DNA of 64,000 nt from Ailurus styani (GCA_002007465.1 LNAC01000065.1:1951804-2015803); one strand, 5' to 3'. Shown: positions 47,395 through 59,900, counted from the stretch's first letter. Program-made: numbers and translations. The notes: a model not told the origin generated them from the sequence alone.

Positions 47395-47546
47395 TTTTTT
47401 TTAAAGATTTTATTTATTTATTTCACAGAGGGAGAGAGATCACAAGGAGGCAGAGAGGCAGGCAGAGAGAGAGGGGGAAGCAGGCTCCCTGCTGAGCAGA
47501 GAGCCCGATGCGGGCCTCGATCCCAGGACCCTGAGATCATGACCTG
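47395..47546 (-). mobile_element. CAN-SINE truncated at an assembly N
   Basis: Young-type reverse SINE that stops abruptly at GATCATGACCTG, immediately followed by N at 47547 and unrelated intron sequence. The missing about 50 bases of head are probably lost in the assembly. Confidence 0.93.
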
Positions 47547-47547
47547 N
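47547..47547. other. Single N, likely collapsed join
   Basis: One ambiguous base exactly where a young SINE is cut off. Confidence 1.
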
Positions 47548-49237
47548 TTTTTCCACTTAATTATTTAATAACACTGTAAGACACATATATCTTCATATCA
47601 TAAACGAGGTAAAAGAATCAGAGAGGCTGAGATCAATGTCCTTAAAAGTCCTCGCTGCTATTTCTATAGTAAACACACATTTAAAAAATGCAATAAATGA
47701 GTCAAGTTTTTGCTTAAAAAAACCCTAAAACAGCAGCATAAATACTGACTACCTTCTAATTTCTAAATATGAATTCTAACAAAAACAGTTTAAATCAAGG
47801 CTAAAAGAAATACATTAGAAATATCATTTTTCTGAAGTCCAGTTGTGAATAACTTTATAAACTCATCACCAGATGCCAAAATATCAAAATTTTAAGATAA
47901 AAATCTGAGTAGAATTAGCAGGATTTGCTATCTAGAGGGGATGTGCATAGTAAGCATTATACCAAGAAGTACTAAAAGGCAATGAAGATCAGGCTGTGAG
48001 AACTTATCCACAAGAATAGGTAAATTAAAAATAGTAATAGAGTCAAAAATTTTGGAGAAGTATTTGTTTAAATGCAAATATTCTCCCCCAAAGAAAACAC
48101 ATGTCCTCAATGACCATTTGATCCAATAGGACAGTGCAATCTCTACTGAATATTGACACTTGACTTTTCACAGCTCAAAGATCAAGAGGGTCCATGTATC
48201 CCAGATCCAAAAAAAAAAAAGACAAGAGGTGTTTAACTGTCCAGCGTGCATTGGGAAACTTGACACCTAGACTTGAGCCATGACAAACCTTCCCAAATTA
48301 TTTATAAGGTCTCTCAACTAACTTAGAGAAACATCTAAAACATATAATCATTCTTTCTCTGCCTCTGAAAAGTTTCCTCCCTCATTTCATAAATTCCATT
48401 ACTGTGAAACCATCTGATTAACAGCAAGATTCTCTGCTCTCAAACGTTATAGAATTGTGGTCTTTACAAATCACAGCTTGGAATTTATAGAAACTATACT
48501 CAGAAAAACTGTTTTGAGAGTCCTAACTAAAAACGGTGGCCAGTGTGCTCTTTGGTTAACCGAGATACCATTCCTTTTGATCAGATATCACTGCTCACAG
48601 TCATCAGTTGGCATCTGGTAAATTTATCAAGAAGTAAGTCTTTTAGTTCTCAAAGCAAGGGAGCTTCAAGAGCAGAACCAACCTCCAGTTACTCCCCAGA
48701 CCAAAAGAACTGTGCAGCCTTAATCTTCATTACACAGAAGTATTACTTTTTTGCATCATTTGGTTTGCTATAACAAACCCATTTTCTTTAGGAAAGGAAG
48801 GCAGCTTTCATTTTTATCAATCCTTTAGGGAAAAATCATCCCACATAGTCTGGAGTGATGTTCTATAAATCAGTAACAAGGTTTTCCCCTTTCAGACACA
48901 GAAAATGACTGGTGTTGATAATGCAGACAGAGCTTAGATACTTTCTGGATATGTTCCCATGAGCCTCATCAATAGCAAGTGAGCTCTGGAAGGTTTCAAT
49001 CTTAAAGCAAATATAATTCAAGGATGAGTCTTGGGACAGAACATGAGCTGTTGTTAAGTGCTAAATCAACTTATGCCAAAGTAGAAAAAAATATTTTTTG
49101 TTGCATATCTCCAACACTGTGAAAACATAAAAAAGATTTTGTTCCTTCAATAAATGTTATGTCAACCCAATTCACTAATTAAAATTTTCCCATTCAAATA
49201 TAATAACAAAAGAAAATCATTCTTTAAAAAATATTAC
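47548..49237. other. ATR intron 30, nothing recognised
   Basis: About 1.7 kb without SINE or assigned repeat. A plus-strand frame at 48543-48773 looks like chance. Confidence 0.55.
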
Positions 49238-49329
49238 CTGTTAGCATGTACTCCATTCACCTGAGTGATTACAGTAGACAGTTGACCAAGACCTAACATG
49301 GACTTCACTACACCATGATAATGAATGAT
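49238..49329 (-). CDS. ATR: ATR exon 30
   Basis: 92 bases: IIHYHGVVKS to NGVHAN plus AG of a split arginine. Acceptor TTTCCAG, donor CAG/GTAATA. FAT domain, about human residues 1733-1763. The same length as exon 31, but the sequences are unrelated. Confidence 0.95.
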
Positions 49330-50364
49330 CTGGAAATTTAAAAATATTTAAAATAGCAATTATCATTTCAAATATACCTTGGGAAACAAAGACAGTTTAA
49401 CTGATATTCATTAAAAAGTACTATTTGCCTCACTGAGCCGATCCTTCTTAGTTCAGCAACTGAATTGCTTGGCCTAATGGCAAAGTCCCCAACAATGTTC
49501 TAACACATGTGAATATTAAAAAAATACACAGACAACCTAAAAAATTCTCAGACTGAATTTATTATTTTTTCCAGATTTGGTCTAATTTTTGGTTCAAATC
49601 AAATATAAAAGTATGGAGTACTCTTTAATATTTTGTTTAAAGATTATTGGCAATACTATATCTGACACAAAGATTAAAACTCAAAGTTCACAATAACGTT
49701 AATATAGATTTAGGGCATTAGTAACTAAAAGTTATATAGGACTATGCAGTATTCTTTAAAATTAAAAACAAGAATGTGAAAACTAAAGACCTTGTACATT
49801 GAGCTTCTGAGAAAATGAATGTGTCAAATATAACAAAAAGCAATATCCCAAGATTAGAGAGAATCTAAGCCAAGATTATAAATCAATAATTCTCAACTCC
49901 CTGTCCTCATAAACATGAGATATGTTAACATGTCCCCATTATAATTGTAGCTTAGCAATTCTAAGGAACCATTTCAGAAATTCACAGATGATGATAGGGG
50001 GCATGTGAAATGTGAAAATGTTTCCTAGGCTGTAGAGAATCACAATTATTATTTAAAAAACTGGCATATGTGCTATACTTTTTATTGCATCTAAAACTGT
50101 ATACATTTGAGTAACTGGACACACAGCTTAATATAAATATAATCCTCAACAAACCTCATTCATTTGGGGGATTTCTAAAGTCACAAAAATTTGGCATTGA
50201 AGGGATAACTGAGATCATCTCACATCTCTAATTTTATCAATCAGGAAACTCAAGTTCAGAGATGATTAACTATTTTCTAGACACACTGTGACACTAGTAG
50301 AGACAGTGTTGAAAATAAGATTTCCAGAGTTCCTCATTCAGGGCCCTTTCATTTATTATCTTAC
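49330..50364. other. ATR intron 29
   Basis: No exon; a faint MIR-like patch near 50195-50330 (AAACTCAAGTTCAGAGATG). Otherwise featureless. Confidence 0.5.
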
Positions 50365-50529
50365 CTGGTCTGGTTCTAGCTGAATAGCCCTGTCATAACA
50401 AGCAGTGGCATCCCTCAGTAAGCCAATGCTTTCATGTTCAAGGATCTGTTCCTTCAGAGATGGTTCTGCCTTTCGAATTGCACTTACTCCAGCTACTCCA
50501 TCTGGTTCATGCATAGCGGCGTACAATTT
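50365..50529 (-). CDS. ATR: ATR exon 29
   Basis: 165 bases, 55 codons, phase 0 to 0, KLYAAMHEPD to AIQLEPDQ. Donor CAG/GTAAGA; acceptor AACAAAG is purine-rich next to the AG and weak-looking. FAT-domain helical repeat, about human residues 1678-1732. Confidence 0.96.
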
Positions 50530-52077
50530 CTTTGTTCAACCGTAACAAAACAATCATATAAGAGAAAAAAAAATACAATAGAAATAAAACTATAAAACCA
50601 CCAATTTATGAGAAAAGAGCATATGAGAATTTTTCTCAAAGCAACAATAAGTATTTGCTTCAAGGCAGACTTCACAGTAAACTTATAAACTTATTTCCAG
50701 GCATCCTATTTTTTTTTAAAACCTTTGTTCCATTTAAATGCAAACTTACATTAGTAACTGTTACTGATAATGAGAATTACAAAGAACAGCAAGGTCCTGA
50801 ACTCTCTCTAAATCCAACTTATGATAAATTCTGTTGACTAGAATTTATAAGTGTTACAAATTTTTAAATAAGTGTTTTAATATATTGATATTTGAAATGC
50901 CTCAAATCTGGGTTTGAAGGAGATATTCAGGTTAAAGATAAAAATTTGGCAGCAATTAGCAAAAAGATGTTCTTTAGAGGCAGGGGAAAAGGGCATGATT
51001 TAGTAAATGAACAGGGAGAGGGAGGAGAAAACAGGGCAGATGAGAATACTTCTATGTTAAAAGAGAAAGAACTAATAATGAAACTGAGAAGAGAAACCAG
51101 AGTGGTTCACAGGAAGCTAAACAATGTGATATCCCAGAAGCCATGAAATAAAAGCAAATGTCTTAATTGAAAAAGAAGTGGTCAAATGATTCTGTGAGAT
51201 TAAGAAAATGAGAACTGGGAAACATTTATTGGATTTGGTAACATGGAGGCAACTGATTTTCTTAGCAAGAGTAGTATCAGTGGAATAGAGAAAGAAGTCT
51301 TGTTGGAATGGTCAAAAAATGAATGGAAGTAGAGTGAATACAGAGAATATAAATAGTTCTTTTAAAACTGGCAATAAAGGGAGACAGAGAGATGGGCAGT
51401 ATCTGAAGGAGAATGTAAGACCAAGGGAATTATTAAAATTAAGATGGGAGATACAAGAGCATGTCCATATACTCTGGTTGAAGAAGATAAATTACTGATA
51501 CTAGAAAAAGCGGGAATATTGATGGACTGAAATCAAGAACAGAAGGATTAAATTTTGACATGAAGGGATCCTTCCTTAGGAATAACATAAGAGAATAAAA
51601 GAGGATATGGTGCAGAAAGCGTATTTTCAAATTTGGTGGACACCTAGCTTCCATTTTTTTCAATGATGATAATAAAACAAGATTACTAGTTGAGAGTAAG
51701 TGAGGCAGAAGCTGAGAAAGGAGAAAAAATAGTCATCCTGAAGAGCAGGAAGATAGGCTTACTAAAGAAACATAGATTGACTGAAGGCAATATTAAAGAG
51801 TATTACTGAGGTGTCAGATTATAAACTTATTAAAGTAAAAGCAGTTAAAAATCTACTGTGATATTTCTTCAGCAATATTCAACTGCTTAAATTCAAGACA
51901 CTGGCAAGACAGATGGGTGAGTTTATCCAAAGACGGTATTTTACAACATGAGTTTCACACAGAGGGAGAAAGACAAGGGTGGACATCTTTGTAAGGGAAT
52001 GATTTTAATAGTGAACAATAGACTCAAAGCTAGACAAGGAGAAAAATAAAGACAGGAGAAGGCTAATATTCATCCAA
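50530..52077. other. ATR intron 28, purine-rich unassigned part
   Basis: Purine-rich stretch 50930-52077 resembling the internal part of an L2-clade LINE on the plus strand; not firmly assigned. Confidence 0.4.
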
Positions 52078-52092
52078 AGACTACAAGCTACT

Positions 52093-52204
52093 GGGATGCC
52101 TGGCTGGTGTAGCAGGAGGAACATGAGATTCTTTATCTCAGGATTATGAGTTTGAGCCCTACACTGGATGTAGAGATTACTTAAATGAATAATAATAACT
52201 TAAA
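52093..52204 (+). mobile_element. Short old tRNA-Lys-type SINE
   Basis: Duplication AGACTACAAGCTACT / AGACTATAAGCTACT around a 112-base element ending TTACTTAAATGAATAATAA. Confidence 0.9.
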
Positions 52205-52289
52205 AGACTATAAGCTACTAATTTTTCAGTTTCTCACTACTTCTTGCTTTTGACTTGAAAAAAAGTCAATTTTGACCTCTTATTTAATC

Positions 52290-52960
52290 CTCCTGTATTA
52301 GCCCCACCCTCCCTTTTTTTCCTTCCCTACACAATCAAAATATTATCACCAAAACCATTATTTCACGAGCACTGTCATGCCCAATTCCTGTTACAACCAG
52401 CACATCCCCCTTCCCACCCACCCCAAATTCAGGCCCTCATTTCTCATAACAATGGGCTGCTTCCCTTGCATCATAGCTATCTCAAACCCTCCCTCCATGA
52501 CTGTCATAGTCATTTAGCTAAAATACCATTTTGACCATGGCACTTCCCTGGTTCAAATCCTCTAAGAATTTTGGACAATTTAAAAGGTCCTCTATGTTGT
52601 ATCTTTTCCTCTGCCCAAATCTTTATCTTTCCTCTGCCATTCCCAAATTGACACTTTATTCTTTAGCTCATACCATGTTCTTTCCTAACTCTATACAGAT
52701 GCCTCTGTTTGAAATATCTTACCTCCTTCTTTTACCTATCTACCATCCATTCTTTAAGACCCAGCTTAGGCATTGTCTCCAAAAAGCCCATACTGACCTC
52801 TTGCTCACTCCCATCTCCTATCATACTCCACACACAGGATAACCTAAGTGCCTTTCCTCAGGGGAACATCTATATCTCTCAACACCAAATTGATGTTTAT
52901 CTCTCCCCACTAATCTATAAGTTTCTAAAGTGCTCATAAATATCTAGTAGCTAACACAGC
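52290..52960 (+). repeat. L2-type LINE fragment
   Basis: ATR intron 28. TTTAAGACCCAGCTTAGGCATTG and ACCATGGCACTTCCCTGGTT are L2 3' text; ends CTCAATAAAATGAA. Confidence 0.75.
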
Positions 52961-53047
52961 AACTAAAACACTCAATAAAATGAACAATATAAACAAAAAA
53001 GACTGGAAATATTAAATATCACTAAATTTCCTGTATTAATTTCAAAC

Positions 53048-53226
53048 CTGTAAAAATCCAAGATGCTCTTGAATATTTTGTTTCTTTTCTGTAATAAATG
53101 ATTCAAAGTGCATTACAGCTCGTGTGTATGCTTTGGAGCGAAAGGAAGCTACCGCCAGGGTATCCTGAGGTATGAGGTCTAGAAAACGAGTTACACTCTG
53201 ATAGTCTTCATAATCTGCAGTAGATG
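53048..53226 (-). CDS. ATR: ATR exon 28
   Basis: 179 bases: two bases complete an alanine, then STADYEDYQS to EHLGFLQ, phase 0 at the end. Acceptor AATCTAG; donor CAG/GTTTGA is weak (no A at +3 or +4, no G at +5). Start of the FAT domain by human numbering (about 1618-1677). Confidence 0.96.
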
Positions 53227-53415
53227 CTAGATTATAAAAAGACAATTGAATGATTAAAGACTTATAAGATCAAATTTTAAAAGTGTCAATTTATATTTAC
53301 ATTTAATTCTAATTACATTTAAATACAGAAAATACAATAATTATTTAAATACATTTAAATTCTAATTTATTGAAATTCAATTTAGTTCACAAAATAAACT
53401 AATCTAAATGTATTT

Positions 53416-53609
53416 GGGGTGCCTGGGTGGCTCAGTGGGTTAAAGCCGCTGCCTTTAACTCAGGTCATGATCTCAGGGTCCTGGGATCGAGCCCCGCATG
53501 GTGCTCCCTGCTCGGTGGGGAGCCTGCTTCCTCCTCTCTCTCTGCCTGCCTCTCTGCCTACTTGTAATCTCTCTTTCTGTCAAATAAATAAATAAAATCT
53601 TTAAAAAAA
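53416..53609 (+). mobile_element. CAN-SINE, young type
   Basis: Duplication AATCTAAATGTATT at 53401-53414 and 53610-53623, perfect. ATR intron 27. Confidence 0.97.
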
Positions 53610-53821
53610 AATCTAAATGTATTAGAGTATCATACTTAGAATGTAACTACCCAGAAGATTACTCAGAGGATTCTTGCTACAACTACACCATTATCACTCC
53701 ATACTTAGAGATATTTAACTTATTTGAGCTTCTGTTTCCTCATATATAAAAGGGAAATATTAGTATTGTCCTGCCTTCCTTACAATGTTGTTGTGAGGAT
53801 TAAATGTAAATCTGTATTATA

Positions 53822-54118
53822 CCATATCATTGCATTCATATGTGGAATAAGAAACAAAACAAATGAACAAAGGGGAGAAAAAGGGAGAGGGAGGCAAACC
53901 AAGAAACAGACTCTTTAGAGAACAAACTGACAGTTAACAGAGGAGAGGTGGATGGAGGGATGGGTAAAATAAATGATGGGAATTAAGGAGTGCACTTGTG
54001 ATGAGCACCAGGTGATATACGGAAGTGCGGAGTCACTGGATGGTACACCTGAAACTAATATATTACACTGTGTGTTAAGTAGCTGAAATTTAAATAAAAA
54101 CTTAAAAAAAAATAAAAA
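53822..54118 (+). mobile_element. Carnivore L1 3' end
   Basis: Same 3' UTR module (GAGGCAAACCAAGAAACAG, GATGAGCACCAGGTGATA) with A-rich tail, flanked by a near duplication GTAAATCTGTATTA (about 53806 and 54122). 5'-truncated, in ATR intron 27. Confidence 0.85.
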
Positions 54119-54686
54119 AAAGTAAATCTGTATTAAATGTTGAAAAGATACAAAGATGATACAAAAGATACAAAGATGAATTATTTATTAATGATAATTA
54201 TAAAAACACTGATAGAGTGTAACAATAGGGAAAAAGCAGAATTACAGAATAGCTTTTTTGAAGTTTAGAATTGTTAACAATCTATTTTTTCCTCTGTTGC
54301 CACATAAACAATATCAACTGTTTTAATGAAAATTCAAAGTAGAGGTGCCACTAAAGTAAAATCACAAGTACCTTAGGATAATTTTTTTTTTCAAGAATCT
54401 AAGAAAAGACTTAAATTGGAAACTTCAAAATGAGGATAGTCCAGTTTATGACTTCTTATTTAAAACTTATAAATTTTAGTAGCAATTCATAACAGAATAG
54501 GACATAGAAACAAGTTTCTTCAAAATTTACATAATCAAGATGGTAAATTTAAAAGCAATTATATTTAAAATAAGTCCTTGATTCTATCAAAATTTGTACA
54601 TCATTCAAATTATGAGAAATGTTAAAAATACTGTATTTTTGAACCATTACAAATGTTATTCTTAAAAGCTAGTATTTCCCTTGTAA

Positions 54687-54917
54687 TTTTTTTTTTTATT
54701 AAAACTTTTTTTTTTTAAGATTTTATTTATTTATTTATTTATTTGACACAGAGAGAGAGATTACAAGTAGGCAGAGAGGCAGGCAGAGAGACAGGGAGAG
54801 GAGGAAGCAGGCTCCCTGCTGAGCAGAGAGCCCGATGCGGGCCTCGATCCCAGGACGCTGAGATCATGACCTGAGCCGAAAGCAGAGGCTTTAACCCACT
54901 GAGCCACCCAGGCGCCC
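54687..54917 (-). mobile_element. CAN-SINE, young type
   Basis: Perfect duplication TTTCCCTTGTAAT at 54674-54686 and 54918-54930. Shares diagnostic bases with the copy at 6980-7186. Confidence 0.97.
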
Positions 54918-55280
54918 TTTCCCTTGTAATGTTAATGTTAGTAGGAATGGTGATAGAAGTTGTATTTGGTCTTACAGAACCATTTACACATGCAGAAATA
55001 GGAATAAACATCAAATTGTTAAATCAATGGAAAATATATCAATAATTAGCCATAGTCCTTGGGAAAACAACCCCCCAGATATTTATTTGCAAGTCCAAAA
55101 ACTTTTAGAAAAATAAATGATTGTGCTTAATGGGAATGTATGTGTTTTCCTTACATATATGAACAAGAGGGAGACGCCCACAAACTGAGAACTGCACAAG
55201 TGAAGGTCTCCTTAAGGGTTGTTAAACAGTCAATTTTTTAATTAGCCTCAAAGTCCAGGTGGCAAAACATGTGATTTCCA

Positions 55281-55520
55281 TTAAAATTGCTGATAGACGG
55301 AAGCAGAATGAATATAATTCTGCTCATCAAATGCTTCTATCGTAGGGGGCATTTTTAACTCTAATGAGATTCCACTTTTAGTCACCTTAGTGGGAGTTGT
55401 AATATCACAGGAAAAAAACTGCACACATTTGGTATAGCAGGGTGTAATGCAGTAACGGGTATTAAGCATATCTGGAGAGACCACTGGGATACCAACACTA
55501 CCAGAGACAGGGAAAACAAA
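55281..55520 (-). other. Unexplained open frame in ATR intron 27
   Basis: A minus-strand frame open for roughly 79 codons upstream from a stop at 55281-55283, ending EQNYIHSASVYQQF, preceded by a strong polypyrimidine tract and TAG (about 55502) and followed by an AATAAA at about 55083. The acceptor's phase (1 base before the frame) does not match exon 27's end, so it is not an obvious ATR exon. May be a processed fragment of an unknown gene or chance. Confidence 0.3.
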
Positions 55521-55659
55521 AAAATAAAATGAAATGAACAGAAAGTAGAAAAAAAGAATAGGCCATGAAATGAAACTAACGACTCTTTTGAAATTTAAAA
55601 CTTACATGTGAAAAAGATCGCACAGTATTTCATAAGTGAAAAAGGATAAAGAACACTTG

Positions 55660-55712
55660 ACTACATATATCCGTGTGTATATGTGTGTACGTATATGTAT
55701 GTGTATACGCGG
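55660..55712. repeat. Alternating purine-pyrimidine (TG/TA) tract
   Basis: Imperfect GTGTATATGTGTGTACGTAT-type repeat. ATR intron 27. Confidence 0.7.
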
Positions 55713-55844
55713 TACACTGAGGGGACAGAGTAAGTACACACAATACACTGAGGAGACATGGAATAAACGGTTTGGCAGTGAGGGATACGTTATTAACAAT
55801 ATTAACATGTCATTTATTTCATATTTTACAATTTATATATTCAT

Positions 55845-55990
55845 CATCTCATTTAATCCTCAGTCCTCTAAGGGAAATAAGAGTAATCCTGTGTTATACA
55901 AAGAAAAATAAGGCATCTGTCTTGCCTAAGGTAATGAAAGTAGAATTTAAAGACAGGTTTTCTGATTATAAATTCTGTTTTTTTCTCAGT
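55845..55990 (-). repeat. MIR-like fragment
   Basis: CTCATTTAATCCTCAGTCC followed by a diverged MIR 5' part in reverse. ATR intron 27. Confidence 0.5.
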
Positions 55991-56139
55991 GAAAAGGCTA
56001 CCTCGGGGAGTGGGGGAAAGTATGCAGGAAAACAGACATAGGTCTTTAAAAAGCTAATGTTCAAAATACAGAACTGATACAGGAAGTAGCTAACTGGTTA
56101 ATAATTAAGAGAAGAAAATAAACACAAGTTGTGACTCAC

Positions 56140-56350
56140 CTACTGAGTCTACTTTATCTCTGTTTGATTTGCTTTGTGGAAATTTCTCTGCATTCAGTGC
56201 CTGAAATTTGTGCCTTGCCCATTGTGTGAGATGGTCAAGCATGGAGAAGACAGTCTGTGTACTGAGTTGACACAGATCAGATGCACTGTCTTGGGTACTT
56301 ATGGTATGTTGATCATCATGCTTTAGAACTGCCATGATTTCTGCATAAAC
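56140..56350 (-). CDS. ATR: ATR exon 27
   Basis: 211 bases starting at phase 0 (VYAEIMAVLK) and ending with the first base of a split codon after KVDSV; donor GTA-G/GTGAGT. The segment around QALNAEKFPQSKSNRDK is polar and more divergent from what I recall of human than neighbouring exons, consistent with a loop. About human residues 1548-1618. Confidence 0.96.
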
Positions 56351-56479
56351 CTAAGAAGAACTCATTTTATGGTTAATAATGTGTCATGTAATATCATTTT
56401 GCTATTATCTTACATGTAAGACCAAGCATTCAAAGGCAACTATAAGTCAGAACGGATGAATTTAGTCTCTAATAAAATT

Positions 56480-57150
56480 TTCAATGTACAATATCATATG
56501 ACCCAATGGTTCTATTTTTTGGAATACACCCTGAACACACACACACAAATGCTTTCACAAGTAAGAATCGCCATAATGCATACCATGGCATTGTAAGAAC
56601 AAAAAAATTGGAAATAATCATTATTATGGCAATAAACTACAGTACAACTACAAAATGGAAGGATTATATTATACAACATTAATTAAAAAAAGTTGGCTCA
56701 ATAAATATATATTGGTAAATTAAAAAAAAACAGGCAAATTGCAGAATACCTACAATGATACCATCAAAAAAACCTAAACAGAACCAACTGCATTAAAAAA
56801 TAAAAAGGTTTGAAAATCTACATATCAAAAAAAAATTTTTTTTAAAGATTTTATTTATTTATTTGACAGAGAGAGAAAGAGACCACAAGCAAGGGGAGCA
56901 GCAGGAGAGGGAGAAGCAGGCTCCCGACTGAGCAGGAAGCCTGATGTGGGCGGGGCCCAATCCCAGGACCCCGGCATCATGACCTGAGCTGAAGGCAGAT
57001 GCTTAACCAACTGAGCCACCCAAGCGCCCCTGAAAATATACATATCAAATTAATATCAGTGATGACCTCTGGGGATGTGGGATCAGGAATGGTAGTCAAA
57101 GGGTACACTTTTATTTGTATAATTCAAATATTTACATTAAGAACATAGTA
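56480..57150 (+). mobile_element. Ancient L1-like fragment split by a SINE
   Basis: ATR intron 26. ATGACCCAATGGTTCTATTT and TGATGACCTCTGGGGATGTG resemble an old L1 3' region; the SINE at 56830-57030 sits inside it. Confidence 0.5.
56830..57030 (-). mobile_element. CAN-SINE
   Basis: Duplication TGAAAATCTACATATCAAA / TGAAAATATACATATCAAA. ATR intron 26. Confidence 0.96.
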
Positions 57151-57186
57151 ATATGTTATTTATGCTATTAAAAATAGTAATTTTGG

Positions 57187-57377
57187 AGGCACCTGGGTGG
57201 CTCAGTTGGTTAAGCATCCAACTCTTGATTTTGGCTCAGATCATAATCTCAGGGTCATGGGATCAAGCCCTGCATTGGGTTCTGCACTCAGCCCTATGTT
57301 GGGCACCCTTTCCCTCTGCCCTTCCCCCCAATCCTGTTTTCACACTCTCTCTCAAATAAGTAAATAAATCTTAAAAA
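57187..57377 (+). mobile_element. CAN-SINE, older type
   Basis: AGGCACCTGGGTGGCTCAG head, AAATAAGTAAATAAATCTT tail. ATR intron 26. Confidence 0.93.
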
Positions 57378-57775
57378 AATCATTTTTTAAAAAGAAGTGT
57401 TATATGTATGTGATTAAAAAAGGAAACTTTACAAAGTATTGTAAAACAAAAAGTAATATATTCTCCCTCCCCTATCCTAATCCACAGTACTATTCACCAG
57501 GAAAAACCACTATCAGTAATTTCTTATGTATTCTTTATTTCAAAAAGTTCTATATATATTTGGGCATATATAATATATACTTTCTAATTTTCTAAAAAAG
57601 CATTGGATAATTGTTCCATAAATAAGAGGTTAAAAAGATTTTTAAGAATTAGACATGTACATACATAGCCAGCCATACACTGATCTGTATTTCCTAACAT
57701 GTAGCTTTTCTAATACTAATTACTAGTGGACAAATGTTTGGACAAACAGAAATCAAATAAAATGGTATCTCTCAC

Positions 57776-57913
57776 CTCTTGCTGATCTTCTTGATTACAA
57801 CCCAACAAGACATACACTAGAATATGTGGAAGAAGATAGATGGTCACCTTGAAATCATGTTTCATCATAATGCTACAGCAGGTGAAGATTTTACTGGCAA
57901 GATCATGCCGAAC
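57776..57913 (-). CDS. ATR: ATR exon 26
   Basis: 138 bases, phase 0 to 0, 46 codons VRHDLASKIF to QEDQQE. Acceptor TTTACAG, donor GAG/GTGAGA. Contains the hydrophobic helix IYLLPHILVYVLLGC, part of the alpha-helical repeats and not a membrane segment. About human residues 1502-1547. Confidence 0.96.
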
Positions 57914-58626
57914 CTGTAAACCCAAATGGTTTACGACAGTAAGTAATTTTATACATTTGACTCTACTGATTAATGTCAAAAAAAACCACACATGAGATAA
58001 TTTATCATCGGAGATGATATTCTGTATTCATGTGTGGAGAGAGGCATGCACAGTCACACAAGAAAGATTTCAGATTACCACCTCTCTGGTCACTCTAAGT
58101 ATCTCAAAATGTCTGAACCGCTGTGACCCCTAAAGGCAATGTCAATCACCTCAACAAAAATGGCCTTTCCCCCTTAGTTCATTTTTGGATGCATCATGTT
58201 CTGTTACAGATTAACTTCTCTAATTACAGTATATTTTACTTAGCTAACACTAAATTCAGTGTATTAATTCCCTGAGCACATAGATGAGTAAAGTAACCAA
58301 AATATGTATGTTGGGTGAGTACATTAAGTATAAGACATTTTTAATAAGTTATAAACAGTAATTAACTATAGGGAAAAAAATGAAAGAAACAGAAAACTAA
58401 ATTACTTGGGATTAGAGTCAAATTTTATTGCATGATCTAATGTTAGATTTGCCAACATTACTGTTCTCTTCATTTTTTCCTCCTCAAATATAAACACTTC
58501 ACTTAAAAAATAACAACAAAAAACTAAACTAAATCAAAGATTCCAGATCTTGAAGTAATTAATTTAATGGTATTCTATATTTCACATAATATATTTTCAG
58601 TATGTTCATAAAAATACAAGAAATTT

Positions 58627-58652
58627 AGAGCGTCTGTGTGGCTCAGTTGGTC
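58627..58652 (+). repeat. SINE head fragment
   Basis: Only GTCTGTGTGGCTCAGTTGGTC remains of a SINE 5' end. ATR intron 25. Confidence 0.6.
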
Positions 58653-58937
58653 ATTTTTTAAACAGTATCTTTTCACAATGCAAAATGAACAGACATAATG
58701 TAATAGACATTTTGCAAAGACCATAGTTATTTGCCTGATAAAACAATTACCCTCTTACCCAGAAACTAGTAACAATAGAGAAATTGTTACTATTAGTAAA
58801 CAGTTTTTACAAAAATTTCTATCACTATCAGCACACATATTTCAATGTCTGCTATTTGTGCTATACATTCAGACAGATGTTCTGGTTTCCTATAAAATTT
58901 CTGTTCATTTAACTAATTCTGAACAGAGTTCTCTTAC

Positions 58938-59058
58938 CTTTGTTATAAGATAACCTGCCCAAGATGCTGACCATTCTGCAAAGTTATTACCTAATTTACT
59001 TAAGTAAATTGGCTTCTTTACTCCAGACCAGTCTGTTGACTTCTGAGAACTCTTATAT
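58938..59058 (-). CDS. ATR: ATR exon 25
   Basis: 121 bases; one base completes the split arginine, then YKSSQKSTDW to SWAGYLITK, ending at phase 0 with donor AAG/GTAAGA. Acceptor TTTACAG. Helical solenoid, about human residues 1461-1501. Confidence 0.95.
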
Positions 59059-59399
59059 CTGTAAATTTTGAAAATTTATTAAAATATACATATATCCATT
59101 TGTTGAGAACTTTAGTATAAAACATACAAAAAATATCAACTCCTTCACTGATGACCCCATTACTGCCTTGCTTACTAAAATATGGTTAAAGACACTACTC
59201 TTCCAATATCCTTGTTAACAGTGGGATAGAAAGTCACTCCTGCATACCCTGAGTACTTTAAAGGATTTGAGTCTGCCTCCTCTTCCTCAGTGCTCCTTTC
59301 TGATCCTTCCAACTCCATTCTGTGTAAGAAAGACTTGTTCCTTTGAGGTTCAAGCCACCCAGGCATACCATTCTCTACCCCTTATGATGGGCATCAATT

Positions 59400-59900
59400 A
59401 TTAAACTTGCTAATTATCAAACTCACAGATAACTTTAGTACATCTCTGTGTTTTCTTTCTTCCCTAAGTCTTACCATCCTGAGTGACTTCAATGGCTGGC
59501 TGGACCAACCAATCAAACTCAAAACTTCTTAATGATTTTGTCCTCTACTTCTTCATCAGGACTCCCTTGCCAATACAAAGAAACTTCTTCACTTCCAAAA
59601 TGAACTACTTAGATATCTTACTCTATAGCCCTAACTTCCAAAATTTCTAGTTCTTTCATCCAGTTATGCTAACACATTGACTCTCTATCACTGAGATCTT
59701 CTGTCCCTTGACCCTGTTAAACTCTCCTGATTTATAATACCTTCCTTTCATTACTTCTTTCCTTAACCAGCATGGTCTTCATGGTCCTTCGCTTCAAGAA
59801 CTCTCTTAATATTCCCTACCTACTTCATTGCCCCATTATCTTTACCAGCTGCACCCATCTCTTTCTACACATAAAAGGTTCTAATCTTAAAAGGTTTCTA
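59400..59900 (+). repeat. LINE-like (L2 clade) fragment
   Basis: ATR intron 24. Pyrimidine-rich text with CTGAGTGACTTCAATGGCTGG; weak assignment. Confidence 0.45.

Noticed and set aside
51000..51150. 84-codon plus-strand frame in purine-rich sequence
   Set aside because: Purine-rich low-complexity LINE-like text in an ATR intron; no domain or splice signals.
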